The position numbers and the translations under genes were made by a program. Shown here piece by piece: positions 17,767 through 26,598 of a DNA stretch of 64,000 bases; within the stretch, counting starts at the first letter, position 1; each line of letters starts with the position of its first letter. Below the pieces are notes generated by a model. That model did no database searches, was not told the origin of the DNA, and saw nothing but the letters and a program-made list of their open reading frames with translations. The DNA is from G963663315 sp963663315 (GTDB lineage Bacteria; Pseudomonadota; Gammaproteobacteria; Arenicellales; Poriferihabitantaceae): assembly GCA_963663315.1 (NCBI GenBank), contig OY760176.1, positions 2,294,001 through 2,358,000 of the forward strand. Reading direction: 5' to 3'.

Positions 17767-18588
17767 ATGGTGACCATCAACCATCGATATGAAAACCAGA
17801 ACCCTGAAGAAAGTAGCCCAAATCAACCTTTGCCAGCTACCTGCTGGAGAAGAGTTGCATTCCTGGTCTGCTTGACAATAGCGACCAGCGCCATGAGTGA
17901 CCAGTCAATCAAAGCCGCTCGTACGGCATACGCTGAAGGCCGATTTATCGAGGCCGCCGAACTCGCTGAAGCCCTCGAAACCTCCGAAGGATATGCCCTG
18001 GCAGCCAAATCTCTGGCAGTATACACCTACCACATAGCCGAAGACGGCAGGAAGCAGACTTTGTTTGATCGCGCCAGGTTGCTGGCAGAAGAGGCGATCC
18101 GGCTGGACGCGACCAACCCGGATGCGCATATCCAACTGGCGCATGTCTTGGGCCGATACACGCAGACAGTCGGTACGCTGGAAGCGGTCAGTAAAGGGTA
18201 TCCGAAGAGGGTGCGTAAGGCGCTTGAGAACACACTTCGGCTGAATCCGGAAATAGCGGATGGTCATTTGAGTCTGGCTACCTGGCATACGGAAGCCGTA
18301 GTCAGTGGAGGATTTATGGCCAAAGTGCTTTATGGCGCTTCTAAAAAGGACGCACTTACACACTACGAGAAAGCGCTCAAGCTTGCGCCTGGCGAGAAAG
18401 TGACGCTCGTTGAATTTGCCTTCGGTCTGTTGCTGCTGGACGACACTGCAAACCGCAATCAGGCCCGCAATCTGCTAATCCATGCGATCAAATTGCCGTC
18501 AAAGGATGCACATGATCGTATTTTTCACCAAAAGGCGGTTGAGCGACTGGCGTCTCTCAACATCCAAAAACCAAAGTGGACGAAATAA
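17767..18588 (+). CDS. TPR-repeat protein, probably exported or membrane-anchored
   Basis: This is a 273-residue protein of unknown function. From the ATG at 17767 there is a polar stretch of about 30 residues, then a hydrophobic segment (VAFLVCLTIATSA) that could be a signal peptide or single anchor. The rest is alpha-helical, with tetratricopeptide-like repeats such as ARLLAEEAIRLDATNPDAHIQLAHVLG and RVRKALENTLRLNPEIADGHLSLATWH, and a third around DALTHYEKALKLAPG. TPR proteins act as scaffolds. It follows pckA and precedes the squalene-synthase-like gene, without clear operon linkage. Similar short TPR proteins occur widely in proteobacteria and are mostly uncharacterised. Confidence 0.65.
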   Translation: MVTINHRYENQNPEESSPNQPLPATCWRRVAFLVCLTIATSAMSDQSIKAARTAYAEGRFIEAAELAEALETSEGYALAAKSLAVYTYHIAEDGRKQTLFDRARLLAEEAIRLDATNPDAHIQLAHVLGRYTQTVGTLEAVSKGYPKRVRKALENTLRLNPEIADGHLSLATWHTEAVVSGGFMAKVLYGASKKDALTHYEKALKLAPGEKVTLVEFAFGLLLLDDTANRNQARNLLIHAIKLPSKDAHDRIFHQKAVERLASLNIQKPKWTK

Positions 18589-18717
18589 AGTTTATCTGGA
18601 CCGACAGACAATACCGGGTGAGTCAAATACAATCGCACTCGACCTCTGGTTGCAATGCATTCTGGCGCGGTATACAATAATTTTCGCTGATCAACACCAG
18701 GCAGGAGACAGGCTGAT

Positions 18718-19785
18718 ATGAGGATGTTTGCCTCGAACAAGCCGCCAAACAATGATTTGGCCTACCAGACGGAAATTCTGCAAGGTGTCTCCCGTACTTT
18801 TGCGCTCACTATTCCACAGCTTCCCTGTCCGTTGTGCGATGTGGTAGGCAATGCCTATCTCCTGTGCCGAATCACGGATACTATTGAAGATGAGCCAGCG
18901 CTGTCCGTAGCGCAGAAACAGGCTTTCCTGGAACGGTTTGTCGAAGTCGTCGCTGGCCGCGAAGAGGCAGAGTCCTTCGCCTTCGAACTCAGTGCGTTAC
19001 TATCGTCTTCGACTACCGCAAGCGAGCGCGACCTGATTGCTAATACTGCCCGGGTCATTCGTATCACCAGCGGATTTAGCGTCGCCCAGCGCGGTGCGCT
19101 GGAACGTTGCGTGAGAACCATGTCGCGTGGCATGACGGAGTTTCAGCAAAACGCAACACTTGATGGCGTGAGTGATCTTTCTGAACTTGATCGTTATTGC
19201 TACTATGTTGCTGGCGTGGTCGGCGAGATGCTGACCGAGCTGTTCTGCGACTATTCCACCGAAATCAGCGAGCGGCGTAAGGACTTGCTGGAATTGTCGG
19301 TTTCCTTCGGACAGGGGTTGCAGATGACAAATATTCTTAAGGATATGTGGGATGACCGTCGACGCGGGGCGTGTTGGCTGCCACGGGATATCTTCCTTGC
19401 GTCCGGCATCAATCTGGGTACCCTGTCAGCCGGGCAGGCCGACCCTGGTTTTCTCAAAGGGATATCCGAACTGGTGGCCATTACCCACCACCATCTGACC
19501 AATGCGTTACGCTTCATCATGCTCATCCCTGCCTGTGAAACCGGTATCCGTCGGCACTGTCTGTGGGCGCTCGGGATGGCTGTTCTTACCCTGCGCCGGA
19601 TTTACGCGACAGCGGTATTCAGGAGCGGTCAGGAAGTGAAGATATCGCGTCGCAGCGTGTGGGCAGTGACCGTGGTCACCAGCGTTGTGGTGCGCTCGAA
19701 TCTGGCTTTGAAATTTCTGTTCAAGGCGCTGACCCGAGGTCTTCCCGGCACTGAAGTCAGGCCTCTTGAGCAGGCACGGTTGTGA
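18718..19785 (+). CDS. Squalene/phytoene synthase family protein (farnesyl-diphosphate farnesyltransferase-like)
   Basis: This is a predicted head-to-head prenyl synthase of 355 residues. The N-terminal SRTFALTIPQLP and the first Asp-rich motif DTIEDE (near residue 57) match squalene synthases. FGQGLQMTNILKDMWDDRRRG carries the second Asp-rich motif. A hydrophobic segment near the C-terminus (SVWAVTVVTSVVV) may associate with the membrane, as in FDFT1-type enzymes. The start is an ATG with AGGAGA ahead. ispH, the last step of the MEP isoprenoid pathway, follows. No squalene-hopene cyclase is visible, so the end product (squalene, or a precursor of hopanoid or sterol) is not known. Confidence 0.82.
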   Translation: MRMFASNKPPNNDLAYQTEILQGVSRTFALTIPQLPCPLCDVVGNAYLLCRITDTIEDEPALSVAQKQAFLERFVEVVAGREEAESFAFELSALLSSSTTASERDLIANTARVIRITSGFSVAQRGALERCVRTMSRGMTEFQQNATLDGVSDLSELDRYCYYVAGVVGEMLTELFCDYSTEISERRKDLLELSVSFGQGLQMTNILKDMWDDRRRGACWLPRDIFLASGINLGTLSAGQADPGFLKGISELVAITHHHLTNALRFIMLIPACETGIRRHCLWALGMAVLTLRRIYATAVFRSGQEVKISRRSVWAVTVVTSVVVRSNLALKFLFKALTRGLPGTEVRPLEQARL

Positions 19786-19930
19786 GCCGATGTGCGGGGT
19801 AGGGCATCTATGAATACTTTGAAGTCCGGGCATGGGCGCCATTGCCAGTGGGTCGCGTTTGGTAGTAGAGTCTGATTGTATGAAAGCGAACAAACAAAAC
19901 TGTGGCGGCAAGGGGATAAAGAAGAAAACG

Positions 19931-20872
19931 ATGCGAGTTATTTTAGCCCAGCCCAGAGGATTCTGTGCCGGGGTTGGCCGTGCCATCAAGATTGTTGAGG
20001 AAGCGCTGACTATTTACAAGTCTCCGGTCTACGTGCGCCATGAGATTGTTCATAACCAACGGGTTGTGGAAAACCTGCAAGCGCAAGGGGTTCATTTTGT
20101 GGAAGAGATTGAACAGATTCCTGACGAGGCGATTGCCGTGTTCAGCGCCCACGGTGTTTCGAAGGAAGTTGAGCGTGCCGCGTCGGCGCGGGGCCTGCAT
20201 CCGATCGATGCGACCTGCCCACTGGTCTCGAAGGTGCACAGGGAAGGCCAGCGCTATGCGTCGAAAGGCTATGAAATCATCCTGATTGGTCACCGGAACC
20301 ATCCTGAGGTTGAAGGCACCCTGGGCCAGATTGTGGGGAAGGTTTTTCTGATCAGTGATGTCAAAGATGTGGAAACGCTGCAGATACGCGACCCTGAAAA
20401 AGTGGCATACATTACTCAGACCACATTGTCGGTTGATGATACCCGGGAGGTGATCGAGGCATTGCGACAACGTTTTCCGAAGATTGCCGGGCCGGACATC
20501 AAGGACATTTGCTATGCGACCCAGAACCGCCAGGCGGCGGTGCGTGCGCTGGCCGCCCAGGTTGACCTGATGCTGGTGGTGGGTGCACGGAACAGTTCCA
20601 ACTCCAATCGCCTGTGCGAAGTCGGCAATAACAGCGGGGTGCCGAGCTACCTGGTAGAGGATCCATCGAAAATTGATCCTGGGTGGCTGAACGGATGCGA
20701 GGCGGTTGGCATTACTGCTGGCGCTTCGACTCCGGAGGAACTGGTGGCGAACCTGATCGAGAAATTACGAGAGTACGCTGATCTGGAAATCTCGACGATG
20801 GATGGCATTGTAGAGAATGTACACTTTACCCTTCCTCCCTCTTTGCAGTCAGCAGAAGGTACCAGGCGATAG
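19931..20872 (+). CDS. ispH: 4-hydroxy-3-methylbut-2-enyl diphosphate reductase
   Basis: This is the last enzyme of the MEP pathway; it makes IPP and DMAPP with a 4Fe-4S cluster. The ATG at 19931 gives MRVILAQPRGFCAGVGRA and 313 residues, near the family norm; an upstream ATG at 19880 would add a basic extension without homology. The three cluster Cys are in GFCAGV (Cys12), DATCPLVSKVH and DICYATQNRQ. The catalytic Glu lies in HPEVEGT, and TTLSVDDT is intact. The usual Asp in AGVDRAI is Gly here, a modest deviation. Position beside the squalene-synthase-like gene suggests a small isoprenoid group. Confidence 0.94.
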   Translation: MRVILAQPRGFCAGVGRAIKIVEEALTIYKSPVYVRHEIVHNQRVVENLQAQGVHFVEEIEQIPDEAIAVFSAHGVSKEVERAASARGLHPIDATCPLVSKVHREGQRYASKGYEIILIGHRNHPEVEGTLGQIVGKVFLISDVKDVETLQIRDPEKVAYITQTTLSVDDTREVIEALRQRFPKIAGPDIKDICYATQNRQAAVRALAAQVDLMLVVGARNSSNSNRLCEVGNNSGVPSYLVEDPSKIDPGWLNGCEAVGITAGASTPEELVANLIEKLREYADLEISTMDGIVENVHFTLPPSLQSAEGTRR

Positions 20873-20892
20873 CATCTGGACCTGCTTCCGCA

Positions 20893-21099
20893 TTAACGTA
20901 CCCGTTTCAACCCGGTTTGGGTAAAGTCCCGTTCGTCGAGGTCGGTCCGGTACCGATTGTCCGTCCATATCATGACGGTGCCTTTCCCCGTGAGGTGATT
21001 GGTCATCGACATTTCGTCCGCCTGCCAGTAGCGATCCAGATATTGCTTGAATCCGTCGGCGGTAAGTGTCTTCAGATGCGCACCCCTGCGGTCGTAGGC
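20893..21099 (-). pseudogene. 3' remnant of an outer-membrane lipoprotein-sorting (LolA-like) protein gene
   Basis: On the minus strand a stretch of about 65 codons ends at the TAA at 20893. It reads YDRRGAHLKTLTADGF, then QADEMSMTNHLTGKGT and ERDFTQTGLKRVR. This resembles the C-terminus of the LolA-like 'outer membrane lipoprotein-sorting protein' family that accompanies MMPL exporters. Upstream in this frame the sequence becomes Pro- and Arg-rich and no longer looks like protein, so only the tail survives. An open frame to the right in another register (to about 21280) may be the shifted continuation, but I could not confirm it. Confidence 0.5.
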
Positions 21100-21291
21100 T
21101 GGCCATGGCGGCCGGTTTCCTGGCCGCAAACGGGATTGTCCAGGCTTACGATGAGCCCTTTGGGATCGGGGTCGGCCTCCGGGGCGCGGACCCCGAGGTC
21201 GCCTATGGTGTCGCATTCTCGATAGCGGCGGCGGAAGCTTTCCAGCAGCCCTTCCTGTTTGAACGCATTGCTTTCCTCGTACGATGCAGGC

Positions 21292-21582
21292 ATGGGCCAT
21301 GAGCGCTTCTCGTCTGGCGGTTTTAACCCCGACCGCTGGTATGTGTCAGCAGGAGTTCGAAAGAAAACCGGCGTACGGACCCTGTCCCTTGAATGACACT
21401 TCGGCCGCATCGAAGAGCACGATGAGGTTTCCGCGGCTCTGGGTATCCAATACGATATAGCGCGGGGGCTGTCCGGGAACCTGGGCGTTAACTACACCAA
21501 AGCCGAAGCGGTAATGGATGGAACACGGTTCGTGGATACCCGGGAGACAAGGATCATTCTTTCGGTTCGCTACAGCTTCTAA
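21292..21582 (+). pseudogene. Remnant of an outer-membrane beta-barrel protein
   Basis: This frame reads GMGHERFSSGGFNPDRWYVS, then a TGA stop at 21394, then continues in the same frame with HFGRIEEHDEVSAALG, NLGVNYTKAEAV and a final RIILSVRYSF ending at a TAA (21580-21582). Alternating polar and hydrophobic residues and a terminal Phe are typical of barrel C-termini read by the BAM complex. No start or signal peptide is present, and the internal stop breaks it. Together with the adjacent LolA-like remnant, it makes the 850-base stretch between ispH and rsmG a graveyard. Confidence 0.6.
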
Positions 21583-21721
21583 GGCGACTCGCAACCGCAG
21601 CATCACGTTGCAGCTGGAGTCTCCCAGGCTGGATTACCTACGGTAACCACAGTCGTGTTTCAGATGGCTTGGCGGTGTCTCAGGAAGTAGCACGTAATCC
21701 GTCCGGTTTCGACAGGCATTG

Positions 21722-22393
21722 ATGCATTACAATAAAATGCCTGAAACATGCCTCTTGGAAGCCGCCTTGGAAGAACTGCAGGAAAAACTGAATGAAGGTT
21801 GCCGGCAAATGGGTATCTGGATCAGCATGGCTCAACAGCAACAATTACTGGATCACATCGCTCTGGTCGCAAAATGGAACAGGCGTCTGAATCTGACCGC
21901 GATCACCGATGGCGGCGACATGGTTGTCAATCATATACTGGATTCGCTGAGCGTCATACCTTATATAAATGGGGTCAGGATACTCGATATTGGCACTGGC
22001 GCAGGATTCCCCGGGGTTCCACTGGCCATTGTTGACCCGACAATTGAGATAACATTGCTGGATAGTCGGGGAAAGCGGATCGAATTTTTGCGATATGCCT
22101 GCCATAGCCTTAAACTTGACAACATATCACTGCAAAAAAGTCGGGTGGAAGATTATCGGCCACAACAAAATTTTGATACGCTTGTAGCCCGTGCATTTTC
22201 ATCGCTGGCCAGACTTGTGGAACTGACCGGACGATGCCGGTCTCAAGGCGTTCGTCTGCTCGCGCTCAAGGGGAAATATCCGGATGGTGAGATTGCAGAA
22301 TTATCCAGAGAAGTCAGAACACGCGTTACGATTGAAAAAATCGATATTCCCTGGATGGATGCCCACAGGCATATCGTCATATTCGAATTTTAA
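21722..22393 (+). CDS. rsmG: 16S rRNA (guanine527-N7)-methyltransferase
   Basis: This SAM-dependent methyltransferase modifies G527 of 16S rRNA in the 530 loop. It is about 223 residues from the ATG at 21722; another ATG at 21737 is possible. Motifs are KWNRRLNLTAI, VNHILDSLSV, the SAM-binding DIGTGAGFPGVPLAIV near residue 85, LLDSRGKRIEFL and VARAFSSLARL. The gene is directly followed by parA (one base between) and parB, the standard gammaproteobacterial order. mnmG, normally upstream, is replaced by gene debris. Confidence 0.94.
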   Translation: MHYNKMPETCLLEAALEELQEKLNEGCRQMGIWISMAQQQQLLDHIALVAKWNRRLNLTAITDGGDMVVNHILDSLSVIPYINGVRILDIGTGAGFPGVPLAIVDPTIEITLLDSRGKRIEFLRYACHSLKLDNISLQKSRVEDYRPQQNFDTLVARAFSSLARLVELTGRCRSQGVRLLALKGKYPDGEIAELSREVRTRVTIEKIDIPWMDAHRHIVIFEF

Positions 22394-22394
22394 A

Positions 22395-23180
22395 TTGACC
22401 AGAATCATCGCTATCACAAACCAGAAGGGCGGGGTGGGCAAAACCACGACTGCAATCAATCTGGCATCGTCGCTCAACCACGCAAAGAGCCGTGTGTTGC
22501 TGGTGGACATGGACCCACAAGGCAATGCTACAGTGGGATGCGGTATTGCCATGCGAGAGTTGGAAAACAGTGTCTACGAAGTATTGGTCGACGATTGTGA
22601 TATTGATGATGCGCTGACCGTTACCGAATACGGGTTCAGGATCCTGCCTTCACATCCTGACCTTTCGGGCGCCCAGGTTGAGCTGGCGGAGCATGAACAA
22701 CGCGACTACAAGTTGAAAAATGCCCTCGCCGACACCGTCCATAATTTTGATGTGGTGTTGATTGATTGCGCACCGGCGTTGAATGTCCTGACTGTGAACT
22801 CATTGACCGCAGCCAGCGAGGTGCTGATTCCCGTGCAATGTGAATATTATGCTCTGGAAGGGTTGACCAGTCTGGTTGAGACCATCGCACGGGTCAAGGA
22901 GAGACTGAACCCCGGGCTGGAAATCCTGGGTCTGTTTCGCACAATGTATGATGGCCGAAACAATCTGGGCATAGAGGTCTCAGAGCAACTGGCGGAACAT
23001 TTCCCCGAAAAACTGTTTCGCACGATTATTCCCCGCAATGTGCGATTGGCAGAAGCCCCGAGTCATGGCAAACCGGTGTTGGAATATGATCGCGGCTGCT
23101 CCGGGGCGCGGGCCTATACGGCGCTGGCGTGCGAGTTGTTGAGACGCAGGGCAAATCAGACGCCAGCGGATGTGATGTGA
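22395..23180 (+). CDS. parA: Chromosome-partitioning ATPase ParA
   Basis: This Walker-type ATPase forms the gradient that moves ParB-parS complexes apart. The best start is the TTG at 22395, one base after the rsmG stop, giving MTRIIAITNQKGGVGKTTT and 261 residues. Earlier in-frame starts would run inside rsmG. The deviant Walker A KGGVGKTT is near residue 12. VLLVDMDPQGNAT and VVLIDCAPALNVLTVNS (Walker B) are in place. The gene forms an operon with rsmG and parB, and its centromere parS lies at 3965. Confidence 0.94.
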   Translation: MTRIIAITNQKGGVGKTTTAINLASSLNHAKSRVLLVDMDPQGNATVGCGIAMRELENSVYEVLVDDCDIDDALTVTEYGFRILPSHPDLSGAQVELAEHEQRDYKLKNALADTVHNFDVVLIDCAPALNVLTVNSLTAASEVLIPVQCEYYALEGLTSLVETIARVKERLNPGLEILGLFRTMYDGRNNLGIEVSEQLAEHFPEKLFRTIIPRNVRLAEAPSHGKPVLEYDRGCSGARAYTALACELLRRRANQTPADVM

Positions 23181-23208
23181 TGTTGACGCCGGCCAGAGTG
23201 AACGACAA

Positions 23209-24123
23209 ATGGTGAAGAAAAAAACCAGACTGGGTCGGGGTCTCGGTGCATTGCTTGGAGATGTGCAAGCGGCGACTTATATACGACCATCCTCCGCAGC
23301 CGACAAAAGTGGCAGGAATGATGCGCCGGCAAGTGCCGACAGAAGCCAAACCGGGTTTCGCGAAATCCCGATAGAGCAGTTACAACGGGGCCAATACCAG
23401 CCCCGGATTCGAATCGACAAGGCGGCCCTGGTTGAATTAGGAAATTCGATCAGGGCGCAGGGTGTGCTGCAGCCGCTCCTGGTCAGACCCGCAGGTACAG
23501 ACCGCTATGAAATAATTGCAGGGGAGCGTCGCTGGCGTGGGGCACAGTTGGCCGGATTGCAGACCGTGCCCGCTGTCATTCGTGAGATTGAAGACAGGAC
23601 CGCGATGGCGGTGGGATTGATCGAAAACATTCAGCGGGAGGATCTTAACGCGGTTGAGCAGGCCAGAGGCTATCATCGACTGCTTGACGAGTTCGGACTC
23701 ACTCACCGGGAAGCCTCTGACGTGGTCGGATGCTCGCGTACCACGATCACCAATTTACTCCGGTTGTTGTCACTGCACCCGGATGTACAAAAGATGCTCG
23801 AAGAAGGGCAACTGGACATGGGGCACGCCCGCGCCCTGTTGGGGTTGGCCGAAGCAGATCAACCCCAGGCTGCGAAAATGGTTCTGAATAAAAAGCTTTC
23901 GGTTCGACAAACCGAGCGGCTGGTAAAATCAATAAACCGGCCCGCTGCTCCCACAAATGCTGAAGTAGAGCAATCCACCGTTGACATCAGACTTCTGGAA
24001 GACGATTTGTCGAAAAAACTGGGTGCAAAAGTCGATTTACAGCATGGCGCGAAGAAGGGCAAGCTGATTATTCACTACCATTCCCTGGATGAACTGGATG
24101 GAATTCTGGAAAGGATAAAGTAG
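23209..24123 (+). CDS. parB: Chromosome-partitioning protein ParB
   Basis: This is a CTP-dependent DNA-sliding clamp that loads at parS and spreads. It has 304 residues. A basic N-terminus (LGRGLGALLGD) carries the ParA-interacting segment. The ParB/Srx domain has the catalytic signature GERRWRGAQLAG near residue 104 and VGLIENIQREDLNAVEQARGYH. A helix-turn-helix follows around SDVVGCSRTTITNLLRLLSL, and a C-terminal dimerisation domain ends with LDELDGILERIK. It is 28 bases after parA. A perfect parS lies beside dnaN. Confidence 0.95.
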   Translation: MVKKKTRLGRGLGALLGDVQAATYIRPSSAADKSGRNDAPASADRSQTGFREIPIEQLQRGQYQPRIRIDKAALVELGNSIRAQGVLQPLLVRPAGTDRYEIIAGERRWRGAQLAGLQTVPAVIREIEDRTAMAVGLIENIQREDLNAVEQARGYHRLLDEFGLTHREASDVVGCSRTTITNLLRLLSLHPDVQKMLEEGQLDMGHARALLGLAEADQPQAAKMVLNKKLSVRQTERLVKSINRPAAPTNAEVEQSTVDIRLLEDDLSKKLGAKVDLQHGAKKGKLIIHYHSLDELDGILERIK

Positions 24124-24301
24124 TAGAGAACGATGACTGTTGACTTCAGAGAACCGATATTATGGCGGGAGCGCCCTGCCCTTGGTTATATACCCACCTT
24201 AATTCGCCACAAAACAAGATAAGAAAAAGAGTCAGCGGGAACAATATTTCAGTTTATTTGGTCAGGATTGTATAGTAAGTCCCTAATTTTTCACTGTTAA
24301 G

Positions 24302-24330
24302 TTGATACTCCGGGGAGATACTCTTATAAT
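24302..24330 (+). promoter_or_regulatory. Predicted strong sigma70 promoter of the atp operon
   Basis: TTGATA at 24302-24307 and a perfect TATAAT at 24325-24330 are separated by exactly 17 bases, about 60 bases before the atpI ATG. This is the best sigma70-like pair I saw in the window and suits high expression of the ATP synthase operon. The parB-atpI gap (24124-24392) holds nothing else I recognise. Confidence 0.75.
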
Positions 24331-24392
24331 CTTCAGCCTGTCGCCTCTCAGCATATCCCGATTCTTTATTGAGAGTACGTAAGGCGAAATTG

Positions 24393-24848
24393 ATGCGCAA
24401 ACGCTCTATAGGGAAGGGTGAAGCACAAACCCTGCTACAAGATCTCAAACGGGTTTTGGTATTACAAAGTATTACCATGGCCATGCTGTTGCTTGTGATT
24501 GCAATATGGCTGGTAGTCAGGGTTGGAGATGCAACACAAACTGCCAATGTCTGGTCCAGCCTTGGGGCGGCATTTTATGGGGCAATGCTGGCTTTAACAG
24601 GTACAATCCTGAGCGCCAGAAGCGTAATGCGTGGATTTGGTCAGGGTAGCGATCAAACAGGCGGGTTTGCAATGGTATCGATTTATGCCGGGTTGCTGAA
24701 CAAGCTGGTGATAGTCGGTGGTGGAATTGCTTTTGGGCTGATTTACCTGGGGTTTCAACCGATCTATGTGGTGACAGGTTATATGGTGGTACAAATAGCA
24801 GGCGCCGGTGTATTGATCAGGCGAAGAAACCGGTTTGATGAGAGATGA
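24393..24848 (+). CDS. atpI: ATP synthase accessory protein I
   Basis: This small hydrophobic protein helps assemble the c-ring of F1Fo ATP synthase. The ATG at 24393 gives 151 residues; an upstream TTG at 24369 is less likely. Four membrane segments can be seen (about residues 25-46, 55-77, 90-112 and 117-136), including LLNKLVIVGGGIAFGLIYLGF. The sequence is poorly conserved in general, so identity rests mostly on its place as the first gene of the atp operon, 48 bases before atpB. Confidence 0.85.
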   Translation: MRKRSIGKGEAQTLLQDLKRVLVLQSITMAMLLLVIAIWLVVRVGDATQTANVWSSLGAAFYGAMLALTGTILSARSVMRGFGQGSDQTGGFAMVSIYAGLLNKLVIVGGGIAFGLIYLGFQPIYVVTGYMVVQIAGAGVLIRRRNRFDER

Positions 24849-24896
24849 AGACTCAAATCCGGGTAGTTGGCAACAGTTAAGCGAATAGAAAATCAG

Positions 24897-25760
24897 ATGG
24901 CATCGTCAGGAACCGTTACTTCGACTGAATTTATTCGGCATCATTTGACCAATCTGACCTTCGGGCGGCATGCTGACGGTTCGTGGGGTATGGCTGAGAA
25001 CGGCGCTCAGGCGGCTGAAATGGGGGTTATGGCAGTCCATGTCGATAGCCTTTTCTGGTCGTTTGCGCTGGGGGTGTTGTTTTTGGCGGTTTTCCGCAGG
25101 GTGGCAAACAGGGTAACGGCCAGCGAACCGGGAATGTTGCAGAACTTTTGCGAATGGATTGTTGAATTTATAGATGGTAACGTGCGTGGCTCGTTCAACG
25201 CGAAAAATGATCTGGTTGCGCCGATGGCGTTAACTCTGTTCTGCTGGGTCTTTCTGATGAACCTGATGGATCTGGTTCCGGTAGAGGTGATCCCGAGATT
25301 TCTTGAGTTGTTTGGCATTCATTTCCAGAAAGTGGTGCCAACCACGGACCCCAATATAACCTTTGGCCTCGCCTTGAGCATCTTTTCGATGATGATTTAC
25401 TACAGTATCAAGGTCAAGGGCGCGGCTGGATTTGCGGCAGAATTGACCATGCATCCGTTTCAAGCAAAAAACCCGATTTTGAAACTGTTGTTCATTCCGG
25501 TGAATTTTTTCCTTGAGTTCGTCAGTATGATTTCCAAACCAATTTCTCACTCGCTGCGGCTGTTCGGTAACATGTATGCAGGCGAGATGATCTTTATTCT
25601 GATTTCATTGATGTTCGGCGCTGGCATCACCCTGACCTTGTTCGGGGGTGTTCTGCAGTTTATCTGGGCGGTTTTCCACATCCTGGTTATTACCCTGCAA
25701 GCCTTTATTTTCATGGTATTGACCATTGTGTATATGGACATGGCTCATCAACATCATTAA
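24897..25760 (+). CDS. atpB: ATP synthase Fo subunit a
   Basis: This membrane subunit forms the proton half-channels beside the c-ring. It has 287 residues from the ATG at 24897. It has five to six membrane helices and the essential Arg in the motif SHSLRLFGNMYAGEM, followed by a C-terminal helix ending VYMDMAHQHH. EFVSMISKPISHSLRLFGN is the canonical bacterial signature. A somewhat long, polar N-terminus precedes the first helix. It follows atpI and precedes atpE in the standard order. Confidence 0.95.
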   Translation: MASSGTVTSTEFIRHHLTNLTFGRHADGSWGMAENGAQAAEMGVMAVHVDSLFWSFALGVLFLAVFRRVANRVTASEPGMLQNFCEWIVEFIDGNVRGSFNAKNDLVAPMALTLFCWVFLMNLMDLVPVEVIPRFLELFGIHFQKVVPTTDPNITFGLALSIFSMMIYYSIKVKGAAGFAAELTMHPFQAKNPILKLLFIPVNFFLEFVSMISKPISHSLRLFGNMYAGEMIFILISLMFGAGITLTLFGGVLQFIWAVFHILVITLQAFIFMVLTIVYMDMAHQHH

Positions 25761-25811
25761 GACCGGTACTCTTTATTAACTTCAATCCAACTAATATTTT
25801 CGGAGATCGAG

Positions 25812-26042
25812 ATGGAACAAGCACTTCTTTACATCGCTGGCGGGATCATGATGGGTCTGGGCGCCTTGGGCGCTGCCGTCGGCATCGGTATTCTCGGGGG
25901 CCGCTTTCTTGAAGGCGCTGCCCGTCAACCGGAGTTGATTCCGATGCTGCGTACCCAGTTCTTCATCGTCATGGGTCTGGTTGATGCGGTGCCCATGATT
26001 GCAGTGGGCATTGCGATGTATGTTCTTTTTGCGGTTGCATGA
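25812..26042 (+). CDS. atpE: ATP synthase Fo subunit c
   Basis: This is the proteolipid of the rotating ring: 76 residues, two membrane helices joined by the polar loop ARQPELIP. The proton-binding acid is the Asp in GLVDAVPM, equivalent to Asp61 of E. coli. The Gly-rich first helix GALGAAVGIGILGGRF is typical. The ion-site residues resemble proton-type rings; I see no sodium-type pattern. An AGATCGAG ribosome-binding region precedes the ATG. Confidence 0.97.
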   Translation: MEQALLYIAGGIMMGLGALGAAVGIGILGGRFLEGAARQPELIPMLRTQFFIVMGLVDAVPMIAVGIAMYVLFAVA

Positions 26043-26107
26043 CCATGAATCCTGTTTATTCTTGACGCAATACGATTATTAACGCAATAACATGAGGCTT
26101 AAGCGAG

Positions 26108-26578
26108 ATGAATCTTAATCTCACACTAGCTTTCCAGGTGCTGTTTTTTATTGGCTTTGTCTGGTTTAGCAAGAAGTTTGTCTGGACACCGATCATTGGC
26201 GCACTCAATGAACGAAAAACCCGGATTGCCGATGGCCTTGCCGCTGCCGAAAAAGGCCAGATGGCAGAAGCCGAAGGACATAAAGAGGCCGGGAAAGTGA
26301 TACTGGAAGCCAAAAATCAAGCTAACGGGATTATTGGCAAAGCGGAAAAGCGGGGCACTGAACTGATTGATGAAGCCAGGAGTGGAGCCAGGCAGGAAAG
26401 CGAACGCATCATGAATGCGGCAAGGGCTGAAATTGACACCGAATTGAACAAGGCGAAGGATGTCCTGCGCGGTCAGGTGAGTCAGCTTGCGGTGATCGGG
26501 GCGCAAAAAATTCTCGGCAGGGAAGTGGATGCCAAAGACCATGCAGACATACTGGATGATCTGGTCGCGAAGCTTTAA
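26108..26578 (+). CDS. atpF: ATP synthase Fo subunit b
   Basis: This is the peripheral stalk subunit, 156 residues, as in E. coli. One N-terminal membrane helix (LAFQVLFFIGFVWFSKKFVW) is followed by a long charged helix (about residues 35-140) that forms a coiled-coil dimer, and a C-terminal IGAQKILGREVDAKDHADILDDLVAKL that contacts subunit delta. It lies between atpE and atpH. Confidence 0.96.
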   Translation: MNLNLTLAFQVLFFIGFVWFSKKFVWTPIIGALNERKTRIADGLAAAEKGQMAEAEGHKEAGKVILEAKNQANGIIGKAEKRGTELIDEARSGARQESERIMNAARAEIDTELNKAKDVLRGQVSQLAVIGAQKILGREVDAKDHADILDDLVAKL

Positions 26579-26598
26579 TACCCGAACAAAAATATATC

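Noticed and set aside
21066..21302. Plus-strand open frame of 78 codons between ispH and rsmG
   Set aside because: It is hydrophobic by chance and lies opposite the LolA-like remnant. I see no family resemblance and no ribosome-binding site.
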